Assembly: GCA_019245255.1 (NCBI GenBank)
Contig: JAFARV010000650.1
Location: forward strand, 1 to 7,982
Direction of reading: 5' to 3'
Length of the DNA: 7,982 nt
DNA from: Acidobacteriaceae bacterium
GTDB taxonomy: Bacteria; Acidobacteriota; Terriglobia; Bryobacterales; Bryobacteraceae
Shown here: piece by piece, positions 1 through 6,760 of the stretch
Layout of the letters: each line of letters starts with the position of its first letter
Numbering within the stretch: the stretch's first letter is position 1
Notes under the pieces: generated by a model
The model's database searches: none
Told to the model about the DNA's origin: nothing
Seen by the model: the letters and a program-made list of their open reading frames with translations, nothing else
Position numbers and translations under genes: made by a program

Positions 1-463
1 TCGCGCGGAATGGAGCGGCAAGCGTGCCGTTGTGTTGTTCTTCCTCGCAACCGACTGTCCTCTGAGCAATGGCTATGTTCCGGAGCTAAATCGCATCCAT
101 GGCATCTACGCGCCGCGCGGTGTTGAATTCTACGCAGTGCAAGGCGATGCGACTGTAAAAGACGAAGAGGTGCGGAAACACGTCGAGGAATTCGGCTATA
201 GCTTTCCTTACCTGTTCGATCCAAATGAAACACTGGCGGCACTTACCGGCGCTACCATCACTCCCCAAGCGGCAGTGGTTTCGTCGGATGGCGAGTTGCT
301 GTATCTGGGCCGCATCGATAACAAGCTGGAAGATTGGGGCAAGCAGCGCGTGCAGGTTACTGAGTTCGATCTGCGGGACGCCCTTGAGGCGATCCTTGCT
401 GGGAACCGCGTGCCGCATGCACGTACAAAAGCGCTCGGTTGCGCGATCACCCGAAAGGATTGA
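1..463 (+). CDS. Redoxin-domain (thioredoxin-fold) protein, 5' end missing
   Basis: The reading frame is open from nucleotide 2 and ends at TGA 461-463, giving 153 visible residues; the N-terminus lies outside the window. The GTG at 32 is inside a beta strand (sequence GKRAVVLFFLATDCP), so it is not the start. The strand-Cys layout with DCPLSN (Cys about visible residue 19) matches the AhpC/TSA-redoxin group, with a single Cys in place of the CxxC of thioredoxin. The later motif ATITPQAAVVSSDGELLYLGRID is the usual cis-proline and following strand of this fold. A second Cys sits in the C-terminal GCAI (about residue 147), so an intramolecular disulfide is possible. Known for the family: thiol-disulfide or peroxide chemistry, often exported. 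It lies 15 nt upstream of the copper monooxygenase gene in the same direction, so the two are probably co-transcribed. Substrate and localisation cannot be read from this fragment. Confidence 0.85.
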   Translation, partial: RAEWSGKRAVVLFFLATDCPLSNGYVPELNRIHGIYAPRGVEFYAVQGDATVKDEEVRKHVEEFGYSFPYLFDPNETLAALTGATITPQAAVVSSDGELLYLGRIDNKLEDWGKQRVQVTEFDLRDALEAILAGNRVPHARTKALGCAITRKD

Positions 464-478
464 GAAAAGGACAAAGAA

Positions 479-1756
479 ATGAGACTTCTGATTTTTTGTG
501 CTTTGATTACGGGAAGTGCGGGAGTGCTTGGGGGGTCAACAGCGCCGAAGTTCAACAAAGACATCGCACCCATTCTTTATCAGAACTGCGCCGGCTGCCA
601 TCGTCCAGGCGAAGTGGCGCCGTTTTCGCTGTTGAGTTACGAAGACGCCGCAAAGCGCGCGTCGCTGATCGCGACCGTGACAAAGGCCCGCATCATGCCG
701 CCTTGGAAGCCGGAGCTCGGGTACGGAGATTTCAAAGATGCCCGGCGGCTGACCGATGAGCAAATCACTTTGATTCAAAAATGGGCAGCGAGTCATGCGC
801 CCGAGGGCGATGGTCCGAACCCAACGCCACCTACATTTACTAACGGATGGCAGATCGGGCGTCCAGATAAAGTGGTCACGATGCCTGCGAAGTTTTCCGT
901 CCCCGCCGATGGCCCCGATCAATATCGTTGTTTCGTCATCCCCATGAATCTGGACAAGGATGTCTATATTAGCGCCGTTGAGTTCCGGCCTGATGACCGA
1001 CGCGTAGTGCATCACGCCATCGTCTTTATCGATCCCCGGCGCCAGGGGCGGAAGCTGGCAGAAGGATCGCCTGATGGAAGTTATTCCTGCTTTGGAGGTC
1101 CTGGCTTCGCGGCAGGCATGTTGGGCGGCTGGGCGCCTGGATTTACGCCCGCAAAGCCGGTTGAAGGCTATTCGACGCCTCTCGCGAAGGACACCGATCT
1201 TGTCGTTCAGATCCACTATCATCCTTCCGGAAAACCCGAGCAGGACCAGTCGTCTCTGGGCATCTTCTATGGCGATGCGCCAACGCGCGGGCGGACTTCA
1301 GTCATCATCAGCAATCGGGATATCGACATCCAACCCGGCGACGCGCACTATCTCATCAAAGCTGCGTTGACCACACCGTCCGATGCGGAGTTGCTTCGCA
1401 TTACTCCGCATGCGCACTATCTGTGCAAAGAAATGAAGATCGATGCACATCTTCCGGACGGTTCGGTGAAGCCGCTGATTTGGATCAAAGACTGGGATTT
1501 CAATTGGCAGAATACGTACACCTATAAAAACCCGATCGCACTGCCAAAGGGCACTCGCATTGAAATGGAGTATACGTACGACAACTCCGCAGCCAACCCA
1601 CGGAATCCTGCGCATCCGCCGGTACACGTCACCTATGGTGAGCAAACGACGGACGAAATGGGGCTGGCATTCCTCACGTTTTCGCTGCCCACACCAGCCG
1701 AGGCGCTGCGATTTCGACAGGCTATGTATCTCTCGAAGCTAGCGCTCGAGCGTTGA
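479..1756 (+). CDS. Secreted c-type heme / PHM-like copper (ascorbate-dependent type) monooxygenase
   Basis: 425 aa. The ATG has a GAAAAGG Shine-Dalgarno at 464-470. Residues 1-20 form a probable Sec signal peptide (Arg2, then a hydrophobic run). Residues 22-108 are a cytochrome c-like domain with one heme site, C37-A-G-C40-H41, and a likely axial Met73 in the sequence RIMPPWKP. Residues about 125-405 resemble the two-domain copper core of peptidylglycine alpha-hydroxylating and dopamine beta-monooxygenases. The first copper site is supplied by H178-H179 (RRVVHHAIVF) and H246 (VVQIHYH); the second by H311-x-H313 (TPHAHYL) and Met394 (TTDEMG), the same spacing logic as H107/H108/H172 and H242/H244/M314 of rat PHM. 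By analogy it would hydroxylate a C-H bond with O2 outside the cytoplasm, the attached heme possibly delivering electrons in place of ascorbate. The substrate is unknown. All expected copper ligands are present, so it looks functional. The redoxin gene just upstream is probably in the same operon. Confidence 0.88.
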   Translation: MRLLIFCALITGSAGVLGGSTAPKFNKDIAPILYQNCAGCHRPGEVAPFSLLSYEDAAKRASLIATVTKARIMPPWKPELGYGDFKDARRLTDEQITLIQKWAASHAPEGDGPNPTPPTFTNGWQIGRPDKVVTMPAKFSVPADGPDQYRCFVIPMNLDKDVYISAVEFRPDDRRVVHHAIVFIDPRRQGRKLAEGSPDGSYSCFGGPGFAAGMLGGWAPGFTPAKPVEGYSTPLAKDTDLVVQIHYHPSGKPEQDQSSLGIFYGDAPTRGRTSVIISNRDIDIQPGDAHYLIKAALTTPSDAELLRITPHAHYLCKEMKIDAHLPDGSVKPLIWIKDWDFNWQNTYTYKNPIALPKGTRIEMEYTYDNSAANPRNPAHPPVHVTYGEQTTDEMGLAFLTFSLPTPAEALRFRQAMYLSKLALER

Positions 1757-1765
1757 TGACATCGC

Positions 1766-1788
1766 GCGGAATCAGCCCCGATTTCCGC
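1766..1788 (+). terminator. Hairpin after the copper monooxygenase gene, possible terminator
   Basis: Arms GCGGAATC (1766-1773) and GATTTCCGC (1780-1788) pair with one bulged T around the loop AGCCCC. It begins 10 nt after the stop codon of the monooxygenase gene and lies before the next promoter, which is where a terminator would be expected. There is no immediate T-run (the next T-rich stretch is about 1802-1809), so intrinsic termination is uncertain. Confidence 0.4.
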
Positions 1789-1819
1789 TGCCATCGTCGC
1801 TGATTTATTGCCGACCATA

Positions 1820-1848
1820 TTGACAGGCCGGCCCTTAGTGAGTACAGT
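1820..1848 (+). promoter_or_regulatory. Sigma-70-type promoter of the GntR/ABC/hydrolase operon
   Basis: A perfect -35 box TTGACA (1820-1825) is followed, after exactly 17 nt, by TACAGT (1843-1848), four of six matches to TATAAT. The expected transcription start is near 1855, about 23 nt before the likely start codon of the GntR gene. This is the strongest promoter-like sequence in the window and sits precisely at the head of the operon. Confidence 0.65.
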
Positions 1849-1869
1849 ATTAGTTCAGTAGTACACTGA
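1841..1869 (+). promoter_or_regulatory. Likely GntR operator (palindrome and repeats over the start site)
   Basis: TCAGT (1855-1859) and ACTGA (1865-1869) form a perfect inverted repeat around AGTAC. AGTACA occurs twice, at 1841-1846 and 1860-1865, and CAGTA twice, at 1845-1849 and 1856-1860, the latter 11 bp or about one helical turn apart. The cluster covers the -10 box and the predicted transcription start of the operon whose first gene is a GntR regulator. Known for YtrA-type regulators: they bind such repeats at their own promoter and repress. Binding here is inferred. Confidence 0.5.
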
Positions 1870-1877
1870 TCATCTTC

Positions 1878-2255
1878 TTGTTCCGTTTAAACCAATCCTC
1901 CGGAATTCCGCTTTACGTCCAGTTGATGGAACAGGTCAGACATGCCGTCGAAATCGGCGAATTGAGGGCGGGCGACCAATTGCCTCCTATTCGCAAAATC
2001 GCCGAAGACCTGGTGATGAACCCGAACACCGTTGCGCGAGCCTACCGGGAGCTCGAACACGAGGGCGTAGTTGAGCTGAAACATGGCCTGGGAGCCTTTG
2101 TCAGTCATTCGGTTGTTGCACGCACCAGCGTAATGCGAAAAGCTCATGCCATCGTGCAGACAGCAATTGAGCGGCTGCTATCTCTCGCTCTCAGCGCAGA
2201 CGAAATACGGCGCCTGGTTGAGAACGAGCTGGCGCTGTTGCGATCCAAAAAATGA
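1878..2255 (+). CDS. GntR-family transcriptional regulator, YtrA type
   Basis: 125 aa from a TTG codon. No ATG or GTG lies in frame between the upstream stop (TAG 1851-1853) and the conserved N-terminal sequence FRLNQSSGIPLYVQLMEQ, so the start must be TTG 1878 or another non-ATG codon; no clear Shine-Dalgarno is seen. Residues about 9-76 are a GntR winged helix-turn-helix: LRAGDQLPPIRKIAEDL, then the recognition-helix region MNPNTVARAYRELEHEGVVE, then the wing KHGLGAFV. Only about 45 residues follow, forming a short helical tail. This small size is characteristic of the YtrA subfamily, which lacks a large ligand-binding domain. The gene is first in an operon with an ABC ATPase and permease, 13 nt upstream of the ATPase, the usual YtrA arrangement. 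It probably represses its own operon through the palindrome at 1855-1869; the inducing signal is unknown, cell-envelope-active compounds being the precedent for this group. Confidence 0.9.
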   Translation: MFRLNQSSGIPLYVQLMEQVRHAVEIGELRAGDQLPPIRKIAEDLVMNPNTVARAYRELEHEGVVELKHGLGAFVSHSVVARTSVMRKAHAIVQTAIERLLSLALSADEIRRLVENELALLRSKK

Positions 2256-2268
2256 AACGGAGGCAATA

Positions 2269-3162
2269 ATGAACGATTTCCTGGTTGAGATAGCCGGCCT
2301 GACCAAATCGTTCCGTGGCCAGACGGCATTGAGCGGGCTCGATGTCAAAGTTCCGGCCGGAAGTATCTTTGGGTTTCTGGGTCGCAACGGAGCCGGGAAG
2401 ACCACCACGATCAAGCTGTTGCTGGGCATATTGAAACCGGATGCCGGGCGCGCGACCATTTTCGGACTGCCTGTTTCGGACCTCCGCGCATCCATTGAGA
2501 TCCGTCGCCGGATTGGATTCGTGAGCGAAGAGAAGGAACTGTATCCCTACATGACTGTGGACCAGATCATCCGCTTCACCCGGCCATTCTTCCCCGCCTG
2601 GCGCGACGACCTCGAGCAGCGCTATTTGAAGTTGTTCGAACTGCCACTGAAGCGAAAGATTGCAGATTTGTCGAAAGGTATGCGGTCGAAGCTCATGTTG
2701 CTGCTTGCGATGTCGCACGGCGCCGAGCTTTTGATCCTTGACGAGCCATCGGATGGCCTCGATCCTGCCGCAGTAGAGGACGTCCTTCGTGAGTTGGTGG
2801 CTCTCTCGGCATCAGAGGGGGTCACGATCTTCTTTTCTTCCCATCAACTAAGCGAGGTGGAACAGGTTGCGGATTACGTCTCGATCATCGATCACGGTAA
2901 AGCCATTGTTGGCGAGTCGCTCGACGATTTGAAAGCACGATACCGACGGCTTCACATCGTCTTTGAAAATGAGCCGCGCACGCCTATCCGCTGGGCCCCG
3001 GGGGCCGAGCATGTACGTCAGGAGGGCCGATCGGTCTCCATTTTGGCGAGCCGTAATGTCGAGGAGCTTGTGGAGCAAGCCCGGTCCATACCCGGCGCCT
3101 CCGTTGAGCAGTTTCCCGTCAATTTAAGAGAAATTTTCCTGGAACACGTAAGGGGTAACTGA
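2269..3162 (+). CDS. ABC transporter ATP-binding protein (YtrB-like)
   Basis: 297 aa. The ATG at 2269 has a GGAGG at 2259-2263; the frame stays open upstream inside the GntR gene, but this start gives the normal N-terminus MNDFLVEIAGLTKSF. Motifs in order: Walker A GRNGAGKTT (38-46); Q-loop region GFVSEEKELYPYMTV (83-97), where Glu replaces the usual Gln; signature LSKGMRSK (134-141) instead of LSGGQ; Walker B LLILDEP (154-160); D-loop SDGLDP (161-166); H-loop SSH (190-192). The C-terminal 70-80 residues form the extra domain common in ABC-2 drug or antibiotic export ATPases. It is a cytoplasmic subunit that should energise the permease encoded directly after it, the two genes abutting (TGA then ATG, with AAGGGG at 3150-3155 as ribosome site). 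The substrate is unknown; export or envelope-stress relief is the precedent for YtrA-controlled transporters. Confidence 0.93.
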   Translation: MNDFLVEIAGLTKSFRGQTALSGLDVKVPAGSIFGFLGRNGAGKTTTIKLLLGILKPDAGRATIFGLPVSDLRASIEIRRRIGFVSEEKELYPYMTVDQIIRFTRPFFPAWRDDLEQRYLKLFELPLKRKIADLSKGMRSKLMLLLAMSHGAELLILDEPSDGLDPAAVEDVLRELVALSASEGVTIFFSSHQLSEVEQVADYVSIIDHGKAIVGESLDDLKARYRRLHIVFENEPRTPIRWAPGAEHVRQEGRSVSILASRNVEELVEQARSIPGASVEQFPVNLREIFLEHVRGN

Positions 3163-3855
3163 ATGCTCTGGATGAAAGGCTGGCTCGAAACGAGGTGGCG
3201 GCTTCTGTATGGACTGGCCATACCACTCATTACTCTTTTGCTCCCACGGGTTACGGCTGGCGCAGATTCGGTCAAGGATGCGAGTACGTTTATGGTGGTT
3301 CTGGCATTCTTTGGTGTATTCAACGCCGCTTATCTGGGCGGTGCGGGGATAAGAACCCAATCCCCGTTTGCCGCCATGAAGGGTCTCCACGGATCCACGT
3401 ATTACACGCTGTCTCTTCCAGTCAGCCGAATGCGAGTGATCTCGGTACGTGTTGCACTGGGCTTACTGGAGTTTGCAGCAGTAGTCGCCGCAGCGTACAT
3501 CGGCTTCTGGCTATTGCTCCCAGCAGCGCGAGGGAACTCGACATTATTCGACTTGTTTGAACTGATCGTTACGGCAGTTGCGTGTAGCGCCTGCTTCTAC
3601 TTCGCATCAGTGCTTCTGGCAACCTTCCTTGACGATCCCTGGCAGCCTTTCGGCGGCGTGTTTCTAGCGATTGTGGTCTGGTTGGGGGCTTCTCGCCTCT
3701 CCATTGGCCCACGCTTCAATGTGTTTGGCTTCGCCGGCGCTGCTTCTCCGCTCATCACGCACACGATACCTTGGCCTGCGATCGCCATTTCCTTTATATG
3801 TTGTGCGGTTCTGTTTGTGGTGGCCTTGAGAATAGCGGATCGCCGCGAGTATTGA
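3163..3855 (+). CDS. ABC transporter permease, six predicted membrane helices
   Basis: 230 aa. The ATG immediately follows the ATPase stop codon, indicating translational coupling. Hydrophobic segments lie at about residues 13-28, 42-60, 92-120, 131-156, 163-176 and 203-223, with a short charged end (RIADRREY), the layout of an ABC-2-type membrane subunit. The segment between helices 2 and 3 contains a KGLHGSTYYTLSLPVSR stretch (residues 73-89), typical of these permeases, where the enzyme-like YTLSLPVSR probably marks the cytoplasmic coupling region. No substrate-binding protein is encoded nearby, which favours export over import. It should pair with the ATPase encoded just before it. Sequence alone does not reveal the transported compound. 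Confidence 0.85.
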   Translation: MLWMKGWLETRWRLLYGLAIPLITLLLPRVTAGADSVKDASTFMVVLAFFGVFNAAYLGGAGIRTQSPFAAMKGLHGSTYYTLSLPVSRMRVISVRVALGLLEFAAVVAAAYIGFWLLLPAARGNSTLFDLFELIVTAVACSACFYFASVLLATFLDDPWQPFGGVFLAIVVWLGASRLSIGPRFNVFGFAGAASPLITHTIPWPAIAISFICCAVLFVVALRIADRREY

Positions 3856-3858
3856 GTC

Positions 3859-5154
3859 ATGAAAAGAGTCTTCCTTCTTAGTACCGTAGCTATGCTTGCG
3901 GTGTGTAGCGTAAACGCTCAGGATATTTCGGGCGATTGGCAGGGAACGCTGAAAGCAGGCCCGAAGCAACTCCGTCTGATCCTGAACATGGTGCACGACC
4001 ATGAGGGCAACTGGAAAGCGACGCTCTTCAGCATTGATCAGCAACCTGACGGCGTCCCAGTCGACTCTGTGGCGATCCAAGACTCTACTCTCAAATTCGC
4101 TGTCAGCGCGGTGCGTGGCTCCTATGAAGGGAAGATCAGTGCCGATCGCAACTCGATTACGGGAAAGTGGACGCAGGGACTGTCACTACCACTCGATTTT
4201 GAACGCGCCACGAAAGAGACCGCCTGGCCGCGCGATCCGTCGCCACACACCGTACACTTCATAAGCGTAGACAAAGACGTCAAGCTCGAAGTGCTCGATT
4301 GGGGCGGCTCAGGGCGACCGGTCGTTCTGCTGACGGGACTCGGCAACAATGCTCACATATTCGACAAGTTTGCTCCTAAACTGATCGGCAACTATCATGT
4401 TTACGCCATCACGCGGCGCGGATTCGGTGCGTCCAGCGCTCCCGTGCCCGATTCCAAGAATTATTCTGCCGACCGCTTGGGCGATGACGTACTCGCAGTG
4501 TGCGACGCGCTGAAACTTAACAGGCCAGTGCTAATCGGCCATTCCATTGCCGGAGAGGAGCTGAGTTCTGTCGGGTCACGATATGCCGAAAAGGTAGCGG
4601 GTCTGATCTATCTTGATGCGGCGTACTCATATGCCTATTACGACCGCTCGCGCGGCGATTTGCTGATTGATTCTCTTGATGTAGAAAGAAAACTGAGGCT
4701 GTTGCGCCCCGGCAGTGGTCAGCGCGATCAAAAGCGCCTGATCCAAGAGCTCCTGGAGGCGGACCTGCCACAGGTTGAAAAGGATCTTCGGGAAGAGCAA
4801 GAAGATGTCAAAGTAATGCCCGCAGCGATGGCCACCGCTCAGTCGGCAACGATCTCACCGGCTGGTCAGGCGATCCTGGCAGGCGAGCAGAAGTACGCTA
4901 ACATTCCGGTTCCCATTCTCGCGATCTATGCTGTGCCGCACGATATCGGTCAGTTCCTTGCGAGCGACGCGTCTTCGCGTCTGGCATTTGAACATCGCGA
5001 TCAGATTACAACGGGTGCACAGGCGACCGCACTTGAGACTGGAATTCCCTCTGCGCATGTTGTGCGCCTCCCGCATGCAAGTCACTTCGTTTTTTTCTCA
5101 AACGAAGCAGACGTGCTCCGGGAGATAGACGCTTTCCTGAGTAAGGTGCCGTGA
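3859..5154 (+). CDS. Secreted alpha/beta-hydrolase with N-terminal beta domain
   Basis: 431 aa, with ATG 3 nt after the permease stop and no strong Shine-Dalgarno, so it is probably translated by coupling. Residues 1-20 are a signal peptide, with likely cleavage at VNA/QD. Residues 22-117 form a beta-rich domain starting ISGDWQGTLKAG, of a type often placed before hydrolases in acidobacteria. The alpha/beta-hydrolase domain spans about 130-431: strand and oxyanion region VVLLTGLGNNAHIFD (155-169), RRGFGAS (186-192), nucleophile elbow G227-H-S229-I-A-G, likely acid D362 (VPHD) and His409 (HASHF). The elbow has Ala where the classic GxSxG has its second Gly, though a Gly follows at once. It would act in the periplasm or outside as an esterase, lipase or amidase-like enzyme; substrate not readable. 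As the last gene of the GntR/ABC operon it may process what the transporter moves or the signal that induces it. Confidence 0.85.
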   Translation: MKRVFLLSTVAMLAVCSVNAQDISGDWQGTLKAGPKQLRLILNMVHDHEGNWKATLFSIDQQPDGVPVDSVAIQDSTLKFAVSAVRGSYEGKISADRNSITGKWTQGLSLPLDFERATKETAWPRDPSPHTVHFISVDKDVKLEVLDWGGSGRPVVLLTGLGNNAHIFDKFAPKLIGNYHVYAITRRGFGASSAPVPDSKNYSADRLGDDVLAVCDALKLNRPVLIGHSIAGEELSSVGSRYAEKVAGLIYLDAAYSYAYYDRSRGDLLIDSLDVERKLRLLRPGSGQRDQKRLIQELLEADLPQVEKDLREEQEDVKVMPAAMATAQSATISPAGQAILAGEQKYANIPVPILAIYAVPHDIGQFLASDASSRLAFEHRDQITTGAQATALETGIPSAHVVRLPHASHFVFFSNEADVLREIDAFLSKVP

Positions 5155-5250
5155 TACTCAAGAGAAGCATCGATCAGTTCCTACTTGCTCCCCGGAAATG
5201 GCTTTGAGGCAGTAACCAATTCGCAGTTTGCCATCCTGGATCTGTGTCCG

Positions 5251-5904
5251 ATGCAGCAGGATTTTGCTTTCGACAGCGAGCCATTTCCATACACCATTGA
5301 GCCTCTACAGGAAGGCGCTGCGATCCTGCGCGGGTTTGCCGCTCTGAAAGCCTCCGAGCTGGTCAAAGAAGTCGCGCGGGTTCGAGAGGCCGCTCCTTTT
5401 CGCCACATGGTGACTCCGGGTGGATACACCATGTCAGTCGCGATGACGAACTGCGGGCGCGTGGGCTGGGTTTCGGACAGGAGCGGGTATCGTTACGACC
5501 GAATCGATCCCGAAAGTTCGGAAGCGTGGCCCGCAATGCCGGCAGCATTCCTTGCTCTCGCCACGGGAGCCGCCGCCGTGGCCGGCTTCGCCGAATACGA
5601 TCCGGACGCTTGCCTGATCAATCGCTATGCCGTGGGTTCAAAGCTGAGTCTGCATCAGGATCGTGATGAGAAGGATGCTTGGGCCCCCATCGTTTCGGTA
5701 TCACTTGGACTTTCTGCCGTTTTTCTGTGGGGTGGCAAGCGCCGCTCCGATCCGGTTCGCCGGATCCACCTTGAAAACGGCGATGTTGTTGTTTGGGGTG
5801 GGCCCGCACGCTTTGTCTATCACGGGGTCGCACCGCTCAAGGCAGGAGAGCATCCTTTGACGGGGGATGCTCGCATCAACCTTACGTTTCGAAAAGTCTA
5901 TTAA
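5251..5904 (+). CDS. alkB: DNA oxidative demethylase AlkB
   Basis: 217 aa from ATG 5251, almost exactly the 216 aa of E. coli AlkB. The frame is open further up to a TTG at 5185, but those 22 extra residues have no counterpart; no clear Shine-Dalgarno supports either start. It uses Fe(II), 2-oxoglutarate and O2 to remove methyl groups from N1-methyladenine and N3-methylcytosine in DNA, in the cytoplasm. Iron ligands H135 and D137 (LSLHQDRDE) and H191 (YHGV) are present, and R208 and R214 (DARINLTFR) match the 2-oxoglutarate-binding arginines; each is offset +4 from E. coli. The nucleotide-recognition region TPGGYTMSVAMTNCGRVGW is nearly identical to E. coli and includes the Trp that stacks on the base. 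No ada gene lies beside it, so adaptive-response control is not evident. The gene begins 96 nt after the hydrolase stop and may be read through from that operon. Confidence 0.96.
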   Translation: MQQDFAFDSEPFPYTIEPLQEGAAILRGFAALKASELVKEVARVREAAPFRHMVTPGGYTMSVAMTNCGRVGWVSDRSGYRYDRIDPESSEAWPAMPAAFLALATGAAAVAGFAEYDPDACLINRYAVGSKLSLHQDRDEKDAWAPIVSVSLGLSAVFLWGGKRRSDPVRRIHLENGDVVVWGGPARFVYHGVAPLKAGEHPLTGDARINLTFRKVY

Positions 5905-5987
5905 CAGCGTCGCAAACTTAACCGCGTTCGGTCACAATATACCTCGGCCTCCACTCGACCCGCGCTTTGTCATTCTGGAAGCTACCC

Positions 5988-6665
5988 GTGCCGAAGACAG
6001 TCCTCCTCGATCTGCTCAAAGCGACCTTCTTGGTCATCAGCGCTCTGTTTCCGATCGTGAATCCACTCGGAGGAAGTCCGATCTTTCTTTCGTTGACCGG
6101 AGATTACACAGCGGCAGAGCGTCATGCACTCTCGCGGCTCATTGCCATGAACAGTTTCTTTCTGTTGATCGGCTCATATCTGATCGGCACACACATTCTC
6201 GATTTTTTCGGTATTTCGCTTCCAGTGGTGCAGGTGGGCGGAGGATTGGTGGTTATCTCAACCGGTTGGACAATGTTGCAGCGCGGCGCTAACGAGGAAC
6301 GCAAGGAAGTACATCGCAACATTCAACCTGAAGATCAATCGCGCGAGGCGTTTTATCCCTTTACGCTGCCGCTGACGGTTGGTCCGGGTTCCATCTCAGT
6401 TGCGATAACGCTCGGGGCCAATGCGCCACACGGATATCCGGCGAATCTCGCGGCCATTGTGGGTGCGCTGATCGGATCGGCCGCAATTGGCATCAGCGTT
6501 TATCTTTGCTACGCTTTTGCAGACCGCTTGGCGCGGATGCTCGGACCTACAGGCATGACCGTTATCGTGCGCTTGACATCATTTCTGCTGGTCTGCATCG
6601 GCGTGCAGATCCTGTGGAATGGCCTCCGGGCTTTGCTTGCCTCGGTACCGCTTGGCATCCGTTGA
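5988..6665 (+). CDS. MarC-family (UPF0056) integral membrane protein
   Basis: 225 aa from GTG 5988, chosen because GGAAG (5977-5981) lies 6 nt before it; a TTG at 5967 would add seven residues. Hydrophobic segments fall at about 8-30, 50-72, 78-97, 122-142, 153-176 and 196-215, so six helices. Family hallmarks are the N-terminal ALFPIVNPLGGSPIFLSLT (19-37), the second repeat-like PFTLPLTVGPGSISVAI (124-140), and the final CIGVQILWNGL. Proteins of this family are inner-membrane proteins of 200-220 aa; their function is not established, and the old link of E. coli marC to antibiotic resistance has not held up. The paired proline/glycine motifs NPLG and TVGPG suggest a pseudo-symmetric pore or transporter fold. 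It lies 83 nt after alkB and ends 40 nt before a strong hairpin facing a convergent gene. Confidence 0.9.
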   Translation: MPKTVLLDLLKATFLVISALFPIVNPLGGSPIFLSLTGDYTAAERHALSRLIAMNSFFLLIGSYLIGTHILDFFGISLPVVQVGGGLVVISTGWTMLQRGANEERKEVHRNIQPEDQSREAFYPFTLPLTVGPGSISVAITLGANAPHGYPANLAAIVGALIGSAAIGISVYLCYAFADRLARMLGPTGMTVIVRLTSFLLVCIGVQILWNGLRALLASVPLGIR

Positions 6666-6705
6666 AACGCCGTATTACCGGGTCCTCTGCCGCTTGAGAA
6701 TTCGA

Positions 6706-6736
6706 GCCAAGGCCCGGGAACTGAGAGGGCCTTGGC
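6706..6736. terminator. Perfect inverted repeat between convergent genes
   Basis: GCCAAGGCCC (6706-6715) and GGGCCTTGGC (6727-6736) pair perfectly over 10 bp with an 11-nt loop. It lies between the ends of the marC-family gene (+) and the SnoaL-like gene (-), the expected spot for a bidirectional terminator. Neither strand has a clear U-tract after the stem, so the stem may act through a different mechanism or only protect the 3' ends. Confidence 0.65.
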
Positions 6737-6760
6737 ATCTGCAACTTCGATGAATCGTTC

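Noticed and set aside
32..463. GTG at 32 as the real start of the redoxin gene
   Set aside because: The frame is open to the left edge and the upstream residues belong to the first core strand of the fold, so the true start is outside the window.
1..1772. TCGCGCGGAAT repeated at 1-11 and 1762-1772
   Set aside because: Only 11 bp, one copy inside a coding region and no flanking similarity; most likely chance.
5088..5104. T7 run with CGTTT/AAACG arms inside the hydrolase gene
   Set aside because: It lies within intact codons for the conserved HFVFFSNEAD segment, the frame continues normally, and the weak stem is not convincing as a terminator.
5185..5250. TTG 5185 as start of alkB
   Set aside because: The extra 22 residues have no counterpart in AlkB and no Shine-Dalgarno is correctly placed; ATG 5251 gives the normal length.
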